From NCBI RefSeq assembly GCF_000717595.1, contig NZ_JNZO01000008.1, positions 62,001 through 126,000 of the forward strand: a stretch of DNA of 64,000 nt, read 5' to 3'. Positions 16,769 through 25,954 of the stretch are shown one piece after another. Under the pieces are notes generated by a model. It was not told the origin of the DNA. It did not search any database and saw nothing but the letters and a program-made list of their open reading frames with translations. How positions within the stretch are numbered: the stretch's first letter is position 1; each line of letters begins with the position of its first letter. A program made the position numbers and the translations under genes. The stretch comes from Streptomyces flavochromogenes (GTDB lineage Bacteria > Actinomycetota > Actinomycetes > Streptomycetales > Streptomycetaceae).

Positions 16769-17371
16769 ATGTCGCCCTCCGCCTCCCTGCTCACCCCCGA
16801 GACCCTCGACCGTGAGGCCGCCGCCCTTTACGAGAGCGCCGCCTGGCAGCGGATCGTCACGGACTGGACCGAGCCGCCGGTGCCCGCGCCCGCCGTGGAG
16901 AGCTGGCGTGACCTGCTCTCCGTCCCGGTGGAGCGGCTCGTGGCCGACGCGCTCGACGCCATGCCGCCGTCCCTTCCCGCCGAGCGCCGGCTCCCGGGCA
17001 GGATCGGAGCCGTCCTGCCCGACCGGCTGCACGCCTGGCGCCGCGTCGGCCGGCCGGAGCTGCGCCCCTCGGTCCACCTCGGCTACGCGCGCCTCGTGCT
17101 GACGGAGTGGGGCTGGCAGAACGCCCCGTACAAGCTGCGCGACGCGCGCGGGGCCCGGTGTGTGTGCGGCGCGCTCCTCGCCGCGCACCGTCTCGGCTAC
17201 GGCAGCGCGACGACGATGAACGAGGCGGCCGCCTGGATCATGGCCGAGCTCCGGTCGCGGGGGTGGCACGAGCTGATCGGGCCGTGGAACCGGGCCCCGG
17301 GCCGTACGGCCGCCGAGGCGGTGGCACTCCTCGACGCCACGATCCACCGCGCGGCGCAGGCCGGACGCTGA
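16769..17371 (+). CDS. Hypothetical protein, possibly DUF6197-like
   Basis: This 200-residue protein, probably cytoplasmic, starts at ATG 16769, 8 nt after GAGGAG. The segment GARCVCGALLAAHRLGYGSATTMNEAAAWIMAEL, with Cys-x-Cys-Gly-Ala, resembles the 'C.lGAL' core of DUF6197-type actinobacterial proteins. The rest (ALYESAAWQRIVTDW, GYARLVLTEWGWQN) is not diagnostic. No enzyme motif is evident. It stands alone between the riboswitch-controlled wall gene and the convergent phospholipase. Confidence 0.6.
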   Translation: MSPSASLLTPETLDREAAALYESAAWQRIVTDWTEPPVPAPAVESWRDLLSVPVERLVADALDAMPPSLPAERRLPGRIGAVLPDRLHAWRRVGRPELRPSVHLGYARLVLTEWGWQNAPYKLRDARGARCVCGALLAAHRLGYGSATTMNEAAAWIMAELRSRGWHELIGPWNRAPGRTAAEAVALLDATIHRAAQAGR

Positions 17372-17431
17372 CGGACTGTCCGCAGGCGCGGGGCGGCGGC
17401 GAAGCGGCCGCCCCGCGCCCGGAGGGCGGGA

Positions 17432-19456
17432 TCAGCCGGTGATGCTCGGTGCTCCGCTCTCGATGTGGCCGGTGTACCGGCGCGACCAGGTCCCGTCGAT
17501 GTCGGCCAGGATCGTGAAGTCGTACCAGCCGTTGTTGTAGGCGACCGCGTTGAAGAAGTCCTCCCGCGTGGAGGCGGCCGGGACCGTGTAGGTCCAGGGG
17601 CCGTCGGTGCGGTAGGCGTTCGAGCGGATCGTGAACGTCACCGGCCCGGCCGAGGTGTTGCTCAGCTTGAACCACAGGGCCGTCCGGCCCGTCCCCGCCT
17701 CGGTCGCGAACCGGGAGGTCACCTCGACGGCCTTGCCGGCCTTGGAGGCGTCCCCGATGAACCGGCGCAGGAAGCGGTTGGGGCCCATCATCGAGATGTC
17801 GTACTTGCCGGACCCCGACCCCAGCCCGATGTTGAAGTAGTCGGTGGCCGTGGCGCCCGCGTCGACGGTGTACTGCCAGGCGGCCGTGTCGCGGTGCTGA
17901 TGCGGGTGGATCGAGAAGTGGGCCGCCCGCTTGGCCTCGGTGCCCTGGTTCGTCATAGAGAACCAGGCGAGGATCTTGCCCGCGGCCCCGAACTCGAAGC
18001 GGTCGAGGTTGCCGTTCACCTGGTACGGCAGCGCGCGGGCGGGCCGGGTGCCGGACTCCTGAGCGGGCTGGGCGTTGTTCTGGGGCGCCGGGTTGGGCAG
18101 CGGACCGCAGGTCGCCTGACCGATGACCTTCGCCGTGGAGGGGAGGCCGGCCGGAACGCCGTACACCGGGTGGGCGAAGTCGAAGACGCCGGTCAGATCG
18201 CCCGTCACCTTCCGCCGCCAGGCACTGATGTTGGGGCAGGCGGCCGGGGTGCCGAGGGCCGTCGTCCACGTTTCCATGAAGCGCAGGACGGACGTATGGT
18301 CGAAGACCTCCGAGCTCACCCAGCCGCCCCGGGTCCACGGGGACATGACAATCATGGGGACCCGGAAGCCGAGGCCGATCGGTGCGCCGTCGAGGTACTC
18401 GCCCGGGGTGCCCGGGGGAGCGACCGGCGGGGGCACATGGTCGAAGAAGCCGTCGTTCTCGTCGTAGTTGAGGAACAGCACGGTCGAGTCGAACACGTCG
18501 GCGTCGGCGGCGAGCGCGCGGTAGACGAGGTCGACGAAGTGCGCGCCGTCCCCGGGCGGGGCGTAGGGGTGCTCCGAGAAGGCCTCGCTGGCGACCACCC
18601 ACGACACCTGGGGCAGCGTGCCCGCGACGACGTCGGCGCGGATCGCGGCGGCGATGTCGTCCGGGGTCGAGCCGGTCGCCTTGGGGACCGAGCCCATGCC
18701 GCGGTCGTACAGCGGGTCCCCGGGCCGCGCGTCGGTGAACTTCTTGAAGTACGCGAGGCCGTTGTCGCCGTAGTTGTCCTGGGCGTTCTGGTAGACCTTC
18801 CAGCTCACCCCGGCCCGCTGGAGCGCCTCGGCGTACGTCTCCCAGGTGAGTCCGGACTCGTCGCCGCCGTCCTTGCTGGAGCCGTCGATCTTCCCGCTCC
18901 ACAGGAAGGTGCGGTTGGGGCCGGTGGCGCTCAGCGCCGAGCAGAAGTACGCGTCGCAGATCGTGTAGTGGTCGGCGAGGGCGTGGTGGAAGGGGATGTC
19001 CTCGCGGTCGAGGTGGCCGAGCGTCCGGGTGTTGCCCACGCCGGTGACCCAGTTGTCGAGACGGCCCTTGTTCCATGCGGCGTGCTGCGAGGTCCAGCTG
19101 TGCGGCAGGTCGCCGTTGCACTGTGCGAGGGTCTCGCCGTCCACACCGCCGGCGGGCGGGGTGTCGCTGAGCTTCCAGGGGTACTGGCGGCCGCCCCAGT
19201 TGGGCTGGTTGAACACGCCCCAGCCGCCGGGGATGTTGCCCGCGGCGCGGTCGCCGAAGCCCCGTACGCCGCGCAGGGTGCCGAAGTAGTGGTCGAAGCT
19301 GCGGTTCTCCTGCATGAGGATCACCACGTGCCGGACGTCGGTGAGGGTGCCGGTGGCCGTCCTCGCGGCGGCGGAGGCCCGGGCCGTCGGCAGCGCCGCG
19401 CCGGCCACGAGCCCCGCGCCGATACCGACGAATCCTCTGCGGCTGATGGGAATCAT
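17432..19456 (-). CDS. Tat-exported phosphocholine-specific phospholipase C
   Basis: This 674-residue protein starts with a twin-arginine signal (SRRGFVGIGAGLVAGAAL). The mature N-terminus carries VVILMQENRSFDHYFGTLRGVRGF, the hallmark of acid-phosphatase-superfamily non-hemolytic phospholipases C, with NYDENDGFFDHVPPP and SPWTRGGWV further along. Two C-terminal beta domains (about 490-670) are typical of the phosphocholine-specific subgroup. It would hydrolyse phosphatidylcholine or sphingomyelin outside the cell to release phosphocholine. ATG 19456 has GGAGAGG upstream. The gap 19457-19633 is AT-rich with a TTGGT-N10-ACCAA inverted repeat near 19597. Confidence 0.92.
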   Translation of the reverse strand: MIPISRRGFVGIGAGLVAGAALPTARASAAARTATGTLTDVRHVVILMQENRSFDHYFGTLRGVRGFGDRAAGNIPGGWGVFNQPNWGGRQYPWKLSDTPPAGGVDGETLAQCNGDLPHSWTSQHAAWNKGRLDNWVTGVGNTRTLGHLDREDIPFHHALADHYTICDAYFCSALSATGPNRTFLWSGKIDGSSKDGGDESGLTWETYAEALQRAGVSWKVYQNAQDNYGDNGLAYFKKFTDARPGDPLYDRGMGSVPKATGSTPDDIAAAIRADVVAGTLPQVSWVVASEAFSEHPYAPPGDGAHFVDLVYRALAADADVFDSTVLFLNYDENDGFFDHVPPPVAPPGTPGEYLDGAPIGLGFRVPMIVMSPWTRGGWVSSEVFDHTSVLRFMETWTTALGTPAACPNISAWRRKVTGDLTGVFDFAHPVYGVPAGLPSTAKVIGQATCGPLPNPAPQNNAQPAQESGTRPARALPYQVNGNLDRFEFGAAGKILAWFSMTNQGTEAKRAAHFSIHPHQHRDTAAWQYTVDAGATATDYFNIGLGSGSGKYDISMMGPNRFLRRFIGDASKAGKAVEVTSRFATEAGTGRTALWFKLSNTSAGPVTFTIRSNAYRTDGPWTYTVPAASTREDFFNAVAYNNGWYDFTILADIDGTWSRRYTGHIESGAPSITG

Positions 19457-19633
19457 GCTCCGCCTCTCCTGTCACGGTGTGCCCCGGCGGCACGTCGGAG
19501 ACATGATGAGGGAGGGGAGCTTAAAGGTATACAGCCGTGCGGTAATTAGTGGATTAACTGCCCGGGGCACCCTGGATCCGAGGGATACGGGCCTGTTAAT
19601 TGGTCCAACTGCATACCAATGGCGTTCGAGGGT

Positions 19634-20455
19634 TCAGACGGTGAGGACCTTCACCCCGGCCTCGGTGAGCTGGGCGACCGTCTCCGGGTCGATGCCCGTG
19701 TCGGTCACGAGCAGATCGATCCGGTCCAGACCGCAGATCCGCGCGAAGGCCCTGTGCCCCATCTTCGAGGAGTCGGTCACCACGACGACCCGGCTCGCCC
19801 GCTCGGCGAAGAGCCGGCTGATGCTCGCCTCGTCCTCCTGGTGCGCCATCACGCCGAGCCCGGCGTCGACCCCGTCGACCCCAAGCACCACCACGTCGAG
19901 CACGACCTCGTTGAGCACCCCGACCGTGAGGGGGCCCACCAGTTCGTACGTCTGGGGGCGCGCGACACCGCCGGTGGTGACGATCTTGATCTGCGGGCGC
20001 ACCGCGAGCTCGCCCGCGATGTTGAGCGCGTTGGTGACCACGGTCAGTGCGGGGCCGGAGCTCGTCGTTCCGGCCGTCCCGGCCGTCCCCGCGGTGTCGG
20101 CCCGCCCGCTCGCGAACCGCAGGGCGAGCGCGCGCGCCACCTCCGTGGTCGTCGTGCCGCCGTTGAGCCCGACGACCTCGCCGGGGGCGATCAGGTCGGC
20201 GGCCGCCTCCGCGATCCGCCGCTTCTCCGCGGCGTGCCGCGTCGACTTGTAGCGCAGCGGCAGCTCGTACGAAACGCCGTGTGCGACCGCTCCGCCCCGT
20301 GTCCGTATCAGCAGCTGCTGCTCGGCGAGCTCGTCGAGGTCCCGGCGGATCGTGGCGGCTGAGACGTCCAGTGCGGTCGCCGCCTCCTCGACCTCCAGCT
20401 TCCCCGAGGCGGCGAGTAGTTCAAGGAGCGTGTTCCACCGCTCGTGCTTGGACAT
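19634..20455 (-). CDS. DeoR/GlpR-family transcriptional regulator
   Basis: This 273-residue protein has an N-terminal DeoR HTH (ERWNTLLELLAASGKLEVEEAATALDVSAATIRRDLDEL) and a ligand domain with the GLNGGTTTTEVARAL phosphosugar-binding loop and VVVTDSSKMG. DeoR proteins usually repress sugar-phosphate genes and respond to a phosphorylated sugar. ATG 20455 follows GGGAGGG. A short insert (SGRADTAGTAGTAGTTSSG) in the middle is unusual and low-complexity. It is divergent from the SIS-aldolase operon, with an inverted repeat between them. Confidence 0.9.
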   Translation of the reverse strand: MSKHERWNTLLELLAASGKLEVEEAATALDVSAATIRRDLDELAEQQLLIRTRGGAVAHGVSYELPLRYKSTRHAAEKRRIAEAAADLIAPGEVVGLNGGTTTTEVARALALRFASGRADTAGTAGTAGTTSSGPALTVVTNALNIAGELAVRPQIKIVTTGGVARPQTYELVGPLTVGVLNEVVLDVVVLGVDGVDAGLGVMAHQEDEASISRLFAERASRVVVVTDSSKMGHRAFARICGLDRIDLLVTDTGIDPETVAQLTEAGVKVLTV

Positions 20456-20535
20456 GGGTCCCTCCCTCGGGCTCGTGCGCGCGTCCGATTCTATCCGCCG
20501 ACGGGCGCGGGACCTGGAAAGCGGATGCATGTTTC

Positions 20536-20561
20536 TGCTTGAATGGCATTGACTTCAAGCA
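20536..20561. promoter_or_regulatory. Candidate DeoR operator
   Basis: A perfect inverted repeat, TGCTTGAA-N10-TTCAAGCA, lies in the gap between the divergent DeoR and SIS genes. A second 10-bp palindrome, GAGTGCACTC, lies at 20575-20584 just before the SIS ribosome site. Both are candidate sites for the DeoR protein. Confidence 0.6.
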
Positions 20562-20603
20562 ACTTTCATCATTTGAGTGCACTCTTCTTGCAAGGAGACC
20601 GGC

Positions 20604-21527
20604 ATGAGCACCACCCGTACCGCCGTGGAGATCGCGTCCCAGCCCACGACCTGGCGTCAGGCTGCCCGCACGCTGACCCAGCACACCTCCGCGCTTCCCC
20701 GACGGGGCGAGCGGGTCGCCGTGATCGGCTGCGGCACCTCCTGGTTCATGGCCCTGGCCTACGCCGAGCTGCGCGAGTCCGGCGGTCACGGCGAGACCGA
20801 CGCCTTCGCCGCCTCCGAGTTCCCCTACGGGCGCGGCTACGACCGGGTCGTCGCCATCACCCGCTCCGGCACCACCAGCGAGGTGCTCACCGTCCTGTCC
20901 CGGCTGCGCGGCACCATCCCCACGGGCGCGATCACGGCCGACCCCACGACCCCGGTCATGGACCTCGCCGACGCGGTCGCCGTCCTGGACTTCGCCGACG
21001 AGGAGTCGGTGGTCCAGACCCGCTTCGCGACGACGGCGCTCGCCCTCTTCCGTGCGCACCTGGAGGCCGAGGACGCCCTGCCCGAGGGGGTGGCCACCAT
21101 TGAGGAGGCCGCCCGGGACGCCGAACTGGCCCTCGTCTCCCCGCTCGACGAGGACGTCCGCGCGGCGGAGCAGTTCACCTTCCTCGGCATGGGCTGGACC
21201 TACGGTCTCGCTCTGGAGGCCGGTCTGAAGATGCGCGAGGCCGCGGGCGCGTGGACGGAGGCGTACCCGGCGATGGAGTACCGCCACGGCCCGATCAGCA
21301 TCACCGGTCCCGGCCGGGTCACCTGGGGCTTCGGCGCGCTGCCGGCCGGACTCGCGGACGAGGTGCGCAAGGTCGGCGGCACCCTCGCCGAGAGCGACCT
21401 CGACCCGCTCGCCGACCTGATCCGCGCCCAGCGGCTCGCGGTGGCCGTCGCCGAGGCCCAGGGCCTGAACCCGGACACGCCGCGGAACCTGACCCGCTCG
21501 GTCGTCCTCTCCGACGCCCAGGCCTGA
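20604..21527 (+). CDS. SIS-domain sugar isomerase/deaminase (AgaS-like)
   Basis: This 307-residue protein contains two SIS modules: VAVIGCGTSWFMALAYAELRE and VVAITRSGTTSEVLTVL in the first half, and FLGMGWTYGLALEAGLKMREAAGAWTEAYPAMEYRHGPIS in the second, as in GlmS-C/AgaS phosphosugar isomerases. It probably acts on a 6-phospho amino sugar (deamination/isomerisation) in the cytoplasm. ATG 20604 follows AAGGAGA. It is the first gene of an operon with a class II aldolase, which supports a galactosamine- or tagatose-type catabolic route. Confidence 0.85.
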   Translation: MSTTRTAVEIASQPTTWRQAARTLTQHTSALPRRGERVAVIGCGTSWFMALAYAELRESGGHGETDAFAASEFPYGRGYDRVVAITRSGTTSEVLTVLSRLRGTIPTGAITADPTTPVMDLADAVAVLDFADEESVVQTRFATTALALFRAHLEAEDALPEGVATIEEAARDAELALVSPLDEDVRAAEQFTFLGMGWTYGLALEAGLKMREAAGAWTEAYPAMEYRHGPISITGPGRVTWGFGALPAGLADEVRKVGGTLAESDLDPLADLIRAQRLAVAVAEAQGLNPDTPRNLTRSVVLSDAQA

Positions 21528-21630
21528 ACCCCTCCGCGGTCCCAGGGGGTGTCTTGCCAAGACCTCCGCCGCGGCTCCGAAGCCTCCGCTCCTCGCCACG
21601 CACCCGACCACACTCCTGGAGAAGGACCAC

Positions 21631-22467
21631 ATGCCGTTGACGCCGACCGATGAGATCGTCCGCCGCGCCCGCGCGGCGGGCACCGGTGTGGGGGCTTTCA
21701 ACGTCCTCCAGCTCGAACACGCCCAGGCCATCGCGGCCGGCGCCGAGAGCGCCGACCGCCCCGTCGTCCTGCAGATCAGCGAGAACACCGTCCGCTACCA
21801 CGGCGCCCTGGAGCCGGTCGCCCTCGCGTCACTCGCCATCGCCCGCGCTGCCAAGACCCCCGTCGCCGTCCACCTCGACCATGCCGAGAACCCGGACCTC
21901 GTCCGCGAGGCCGTCGGACTCGGCCTCGGCTCGGTCATGTTCGACGCCTCGAAGCTCCCCTACGCCGAGAACGTGGCCTCGACCCGCGAGGTCGTGGAGT
22001 ACTGCCACCAGCACGGAGTCTGGGTCGAGGCCGAACTCGGCGAGGTCGGCGGCAAGGGCGGTGCGCACACCCCGGGTGTACGGACCGACCCCGAAGAGGC
22101 CCGTGCCTTCGTCGCGGCCACCGGTGTCGACGCCCTCGCGGTCGCGGTCGGCAGCTCCCACCAGATGCTGACCCGGGACGCGGTCCTGGACTTCGCCCTC
22201 ATCACGCGCCTGCGTACCGCCGTCGACACACCGCTCGTGCTGCACGGCTCCTCGGGCGTGTCGGACGCGGACCTCACCGCCGCCGTCGCGGCGGGCATGA
22301 CCAAGGTGAACGTCTCCACCCATCTGAACAAGGCCTTCACCCGGGCCGTCCGCACCCATCTGACCGAGCACCCCACGGCCGTGGACCCCCGCCACTACCT
22401 GACCCCGGCGCGCGCGGCCGTGGCCGGGGAGGTCGCCCGCCTCCTGACCGTCCTCTCGCCCGCCTGA
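21631..22467 (+). CDS. Class II ketose-bisphosphate aldolase
   Basis: This 278-residue protein has the class II aldolase layout: GAFNVLQLEHAQAI, the zinc ligands in VHLDHAEN, EAELGEVGGKGG, then LHGSSGVSDADLTAAVAAGMTKVNVST (zinc His and phosphate loop). It resembles GatY/KbaY tagatose-1,6-bisphosphate aldolases more than FbaA in length. It would cleave a ketose bisphosphate into DHAP and an aldehyde. Following the SIS isomerase 103 bp upstream, it completes a lower amino-sugar or galactitol pathway; a PfkB kinase and a transporter are not in this window. Confidence 0.88.
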   Translation: MPLTPTDEIVRRARAAGTGVGAFNVLQLEHAQAIAAGAESADRPVVLQISENTVRYHGALEPVALASLAIARAAKTPVAVHLDHAENPDLVREAVGLGLGSVMFDASKLPYAENVASTREVVEYCHQHGVWVEAELGEVGGKGGAHTPGVRTDPEEARAFVAATGVDALAVAVGSSHQMLTRDAVLDFALITRLRTAVDTPLVLHGSSGVSDADLTAAVAAGMTKVNVSTHLNKAFTRAVRTHLTEHPTAVDPRHYLTPARAAVAGEVARLLTVLSPA

Positions 22468-22497
22468 CGGCGACGCCGGATGCCTCCTCGCGCCTGA

Positions 22498-23379
22498 TCA
22501 CCCTTCCTGCAGCGCCGCGAGGAGGCCGCGTACGGCCGGGAGGGACAGCGAGGACTTCCGTACCGCCGCGTGGATCGAACGGACCGGCTCCGGCCCGCGG
22601 ACCCTGCGGACGACCACGTGGGGATGGCGGCTGCCCAGCCCCATCAGCGGGACCAGGCTGACGCCGAGACCGGCCGCGACGAAACCCTGCGCGGTGGCGT
22701 ACTCCTCGCACTCCACCGCGATGTCCGGGGCGAACCCGGCCGCGGCACAGGCGTCGAGGACCGCGTCCAGACAGGGACCTGGCCGCTCGCTGCCCACCCA
22801 GGGTTCGCCGGCCAGCTCGGCCAGGTCGACGGCGGTACGGCGGTCGGCGAGCGGATGGCCCTTGGGCAGCACGGCGCGATAGGGGTCGTCGAGCAGATGG
22901 ACCAGCCGGAGGCCGTCGCCGGCCGCGTCCGGGCCGCCGCCCCGGGGCCGTACGACGAGGGTGAGGTCCGCCTCCTCGTCGGGCGGCGCGCCGTCGGCGA
23001 TCCGCAGATCGACGCGCACGCCCGGGTGTTCGGTACGGAAGCGGGCCAGGGCGGGGGCCACGAGCTCCGCTCCCGCGGTGGCGAAGTAGCGGACGGAGAT
23101 CCGTCCGGTGCGCCCCGCCCGCAGATCGGCGAGAGCGGTCTCGGCCTCGGCGACCTGCCGGCCGATGACGGCGGCGTGCTCGGTGAGCAGCCGCCCGGCG
23201 GCGGTCGGGCGCACGCCCCGGCCGAACCGTTCGAGCAGGGCGATGCCCGCCTCCTTCTCCAGGACACCGATCTGCTGACTCACGGCTGACGGGGTGTAGC
23301 CGAGGTTCGCGGCGGCGGCCGTGACGGAGCCACTTGTGACGACGGCCCGGAGCACCTGCATGCGTCTCACATCCAGCAT
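22498..23379 (-). CDS. LysR-family transcriptional regulator
   Basis: This 293-residue protein starts at ATG 23379 with MLDVRRMQVLRAVVTSGSV, followed by the LysR HTH (AAAANLGYTPSAVSQQIGVLEKEAG) and a periplasmic-binding-like effector domain (ISVRYFATAGAELVAPALARFR). It is divergent from an EamA transporter, 71 bp away, which is probably its target. GATG-N7-CATC near 23399 is a weak dyad in the gap. No clear ribosome site precedes the ATG. Confidence 0.88.
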   Translation of the reverse strand: MLDVRRMQVLRAVVTSGSVTAAAANLGYTPSAVSQQIGVLEKEAGIALLERFGRGVRPTAAGRLLTEHAAVIGRQVAEAETALADLRAGRTGRISVRYFATAGAELVAPALARFRTEHPGVRVDLRIADGAPPDEEADLTLVVRPRGGGPDAAGDGLRLVHLLDDPYRAVLPKGHPLADRRTAVDLAELAGEPWVGSERPGPCLDAVLDACAAAGFAPDIAVECEEYATAQGFVAAGLGVSLVPLMGLGSRHPHVVVRRVRGPEPVRSIHAAVRKSSLSLPAVRGLLAALQEG

Positions 23380-23450
23380 GTAGCACAGCTTAACGCTGGA
23401 TGCATGATTCATCGCTTGTCCTGTCAGGTCATGCGCGGGACGGTGGGGAC

Positions 23451-24419
23451 ATGACATCGGCGATACGTATGGGCGTACTGGCCCTGCTCTGGGGCTCGGG
23501 CTTCCTCTGGATCAAGATCTCCCTCAACGAGGGCCTCACCCCGGGGTGGATCACCTTCGTCCGGTGCGTGCTCGGCGCGGCGGTGCTCCTCGCGCTCGCG
23601 CACGGTGCGGGGCAGCGGCTGCCACGGGACAGGGCCACCTGGGGCCGCCTCGTCGTCGCCGCCTTCTTCTGCAACGCGCTGCCGTTCCTGCTCTTCTCGG
23701 TCGGGGAGCAGACCGTGGACAGCGGAGTGGCGGGCGTGCTCAACGCCACGACCCCGCTCTGGTCCCTCCTCATCGGCCTGGCCCTCGGCACCGACGGCCC
23801 GTTGCGCGCCACCCGGCTGACCGGGCTCGCCCTCGGCTTCGCCGGAGTGCTGCTGATCTTCGCGCCCTGGAGCCACGGCTCCGGCCTGATGAGCTGGGGC
23901 GCCCTGGCTCTCCTCGGTGCCTCCGCGAGCTATGCCGTGGCCTTCGCCTACATGGCCCGTCGGCTCACCGGCCGCGGCACCGCGCCGCTGGCGCTGTCCG
24001 CCGCGCAGCTCCTCACCGCGACAGGTCTGAGCGCGCCCGCGCTCGCGGCCGGCGGAACGGCGACGGTGACCTGGGCGGGCGTCCTGGCGGTTGTGGTCCT
24101 CGGTGTCCTCGCCACCGGTCTCACCTTCCACCTGAACTACCGGATGATCGCGGAGGAGGGCCCGACAGCCGCCGCCACGGTCGGCTACCTGCTCCCGGTG
24201 GTGTCCGTGACCCTGGGCGCGCTGATCCTCGACGAACCGCTGACGGTACGCGTGGTGGCGGGGATGGCGGTCGTCCTGGTGGGGGTGGGGCTGACGAGGT
24301 CACGGACGCGCGGGACACGTGTCGAGCCCGGGGCGACGGACCCGGAGGGTGCGGCCCCGGCGTCGGTCGTGCCCCGGGCGGTCGCGCCTCCCACCCGGAG
24401 CGCCTCTTCGAGGGGCTAA
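23451..24419 (+). CDS. EamA/DMT-family transporter
   Basis: This 322-residue protein has about ten hydrophobic segments in two EamA repeats ([55 protein letters not shown] in the first; [54 protein letters not shown] in the second). Such carriers export metabolites or amino acids. It starts at ATG 23451; the unrelated frame before it is discounted. The 3' end overlaps the convergent nitroreductase by 4 nt. Confidence 0.88.
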   Translation: MTSAIRMGVLALLWGSGFLWIKISLNEGLTPGWITFVRCVLGAAVLLALAHGAGQRLPRDRATWGRLVVAAFFCNALPFLLFSVGEQTVDSGVAGVLNATTPLWSLLIGLALGTDGPLRATRLTGLALGFAGVLLIFAPWSHGSGLMSWGALALLGASASYAVAFAYMARRLTGRGTAPLALSAAQLLTATGLSAPALAAGGTATVTWAGVLAVVVLGVLATGLTFHLNYRMIAEEGPTAAATVGYLLPVVSVTLGALILDEPLTVRVVAGMAVVLVGVGLTRSRTRGTRVEPGATDPEGAAPASVVPRAVAPPTRSASSRG

Positions 24420-24853
24420 CCGACCCGCTCGACCACGAAGACGGGAATCTCCCGCTCGGCCTTGAGCTGGTAGTCGGCGTAGTCGGGGAACGCCGCGACC
24501 GCCCGCTCCCACCAGGCGGCGCGCTCCTCGCCGGTGACCAGACGAGCCTCCATGTCCCACGCCTGGGTGCCGTCGCGCACCTCGACGAGGGGCGTGGCGA
24601 CGAGATTGTGGTACCAGACGGGGTGCTTGACGGCGCCGCCGTTCGACGCGACGAGCGCGTACGCACCCTCGTGCTCGACCCGCATGAGCGGGGTCTTGCG
24701 CAGCTTGCCGGTCTTCACGCCGCGGTTCGTGATCAGGACGACGGGCATGCCCCGCATGGTGGTGCCCTTGGTACCGCCGGACGACTCGTACAACTCGACC
24801 TGATCGCGCACCCACGTCGACGGGCTGGGCTCGTATTCACCTTCGAGTGGCAT
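24416..24853 (-). CDS. Deazaflavin (F420)-dependent nitroreductase-family protein
   Basis: This 145-residue protein, [23 protein letters not shown] then [19 protein letters not shown], is of the Ddn-type split beta-barrel family: [24 protein letters not shown] and the C-terminal [16 protein letters not shown]. Relatives bind F420 or other deazaflavins and reduce small molecules. ATG 24853 is chosen because it matches the family N-terminus and has AAAGGG 6 nt upstream. Confidence 0.9.
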   Translation of the reverse strand: MPLEGEYEPSPSTWVRDQVELYESSGGTKGTTMRGMPVVLITNRGVKTGKLRKTPLMRVEHEGAYALVASNGGAVKHPVWYHNLVATPLVEVRDGTQAWDMEARLVTGEERAAWWERAVAAFPDYADYQLKAEREIPVFVVERVG

Positions 24854-24972
24854 GGGCATCCCTTTCATCGATCCACGGCAACGTCGCCCGCCCGTCCCGG
24901 CCCTGTCGGTGCCGACTCCTAGGCTGGCTCCCGACGTGAAGGACAGGCGCGACACAGGGGAGAGCACACGGC

Positions 24973-25770
24973 ATGCGGGAATTGTTCCTGGCGGGGCAGC
25001 GAGCGTACATCCGATGGATCGATCTGCCGGGCACGGGGGGCGGGCCCGTGCGCGTGTTCGTCCACGGCCTCGGGTGCACCTCGGCCTCGGACTTCGCCCA
25101 CATCGCGGCCCACCCCGCGCTCGGCGGCCGCCGGGCGCTGCTCGTGGACCTGCTCGGGTACGGGCTGAGCGACCGGCCGGCGGACTTCGACTACCGCATG
25201 GAGTCCCAGGCGGTGGCGGTCGCCGCGGTCCTCGACCACCTCGGGCTCACGGGCGTGGACCTCGTCGGGCACTCCATGGGCGGTGCGGTGACGATCCACC
25301 TGGCGGCGGCGCGCCCGGAGCTCGTGGGGAGACTCGTGGTGGCCGAGCCGAACCTCTACGGGGGCGGGGGAGCGTTCAGCTCTCCCGTGGCCGCCCAGGA
25401 CGAGGACGCGTTCGTGGCGGAGGGGTTCGCCCGGATGGTGGCGGGCGCCGACCGCGCCGACTACGCGGCCCGGCTGCGCCTCGCCGACCCGCGGGCCGTG
25501 CACCGCAGCGCGGTCGCGCTGGTCGAGGGGAGCACGCCCGCTCCCGGCGACCTCCTCGCCGGGCTCGGGATTCCCCGGACCTATCTGGTGGGGGAGTCGA
25601 GCCTGCCGGACCCCGACGCGAAGAAGGCCGCCGGGCTCGGGGTCCCGGTGATCGAGATCCCCGGCGCGGGGCACAACCTGATGCTGGACAACCCGGACGG
25701 CTTCGCCACGGCCCTCGGTCGCGCCTTGGCGGATACCCCGACCTCGCGTCCCGGCTACGAGAGAACCTGA
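24973..25770 (+). CDS. Alpha/beta-fold hydrolase
   Basis: This 265-residue protein has [14 protein letters not shown], the nucleophile elbow [16 protein letters not shown] (Ser about residue 95), a late strand [11 protein letters not shown] and a catalytic His in [11 protein letters not shown]. No signal peptide is present, so it is cytoplasmic. ATG 24973 follows GGGGAGA. It is divergent from the nitroreductase with about 120 bp between them. Substrate unknown. Confidence 0.85.
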   Translation: MRELFLAGQRAYIRWIDLPGTGGGPVRVFVHGLGCTSASDFAHIAAHPALGGRRALLVDLLGYGLSDRPADFDYRMESQAVAVAAVLDHLGLTGVDLVGHSMGGAVTIHLAAARPELVGRLVVAEPNLYGGGGAFSSPVAAQDEDAFVAEGFARMVAGADRADYAARLRLADPRAVHRSAVALVEGSTPAPGDLLAGLGIPRTYLVGESSLPDPDAKKAAGLGVPVIEIPGAGHNLMLDNPDGFATALGRALADTPTSRPGYERT

Positions 25771-25797
25771 TCAGGCCTGAAGAGCGTCCCGCGGCTC

Positions 25798-25852
25798 GGG
25801 ACAGGGCACCGCTCCTGAGGCAGCCGGCGCCTCCGGGGCGGTGCCGTGCCCC
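25798..25852 (+). terminator. Hairpin after the hydrolase gene
   Basis: Arms of about 15 bp with two mismatches (core GGCACCGC/GCGGTGCC) and a 25-nt GC-rich loop lie 27 bp past the stop. Confidence 0.4.
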
Positions 25853-25954
25853 GGCCCCGGCGCGGGGGGCCGCGCTCCTGAGAGGATCGACAGAGGACCG
25901 ACGACTAGACGGTTAGACAGCCCCTCGGTACTCCCACCCGCACCAGGAGCCCCC

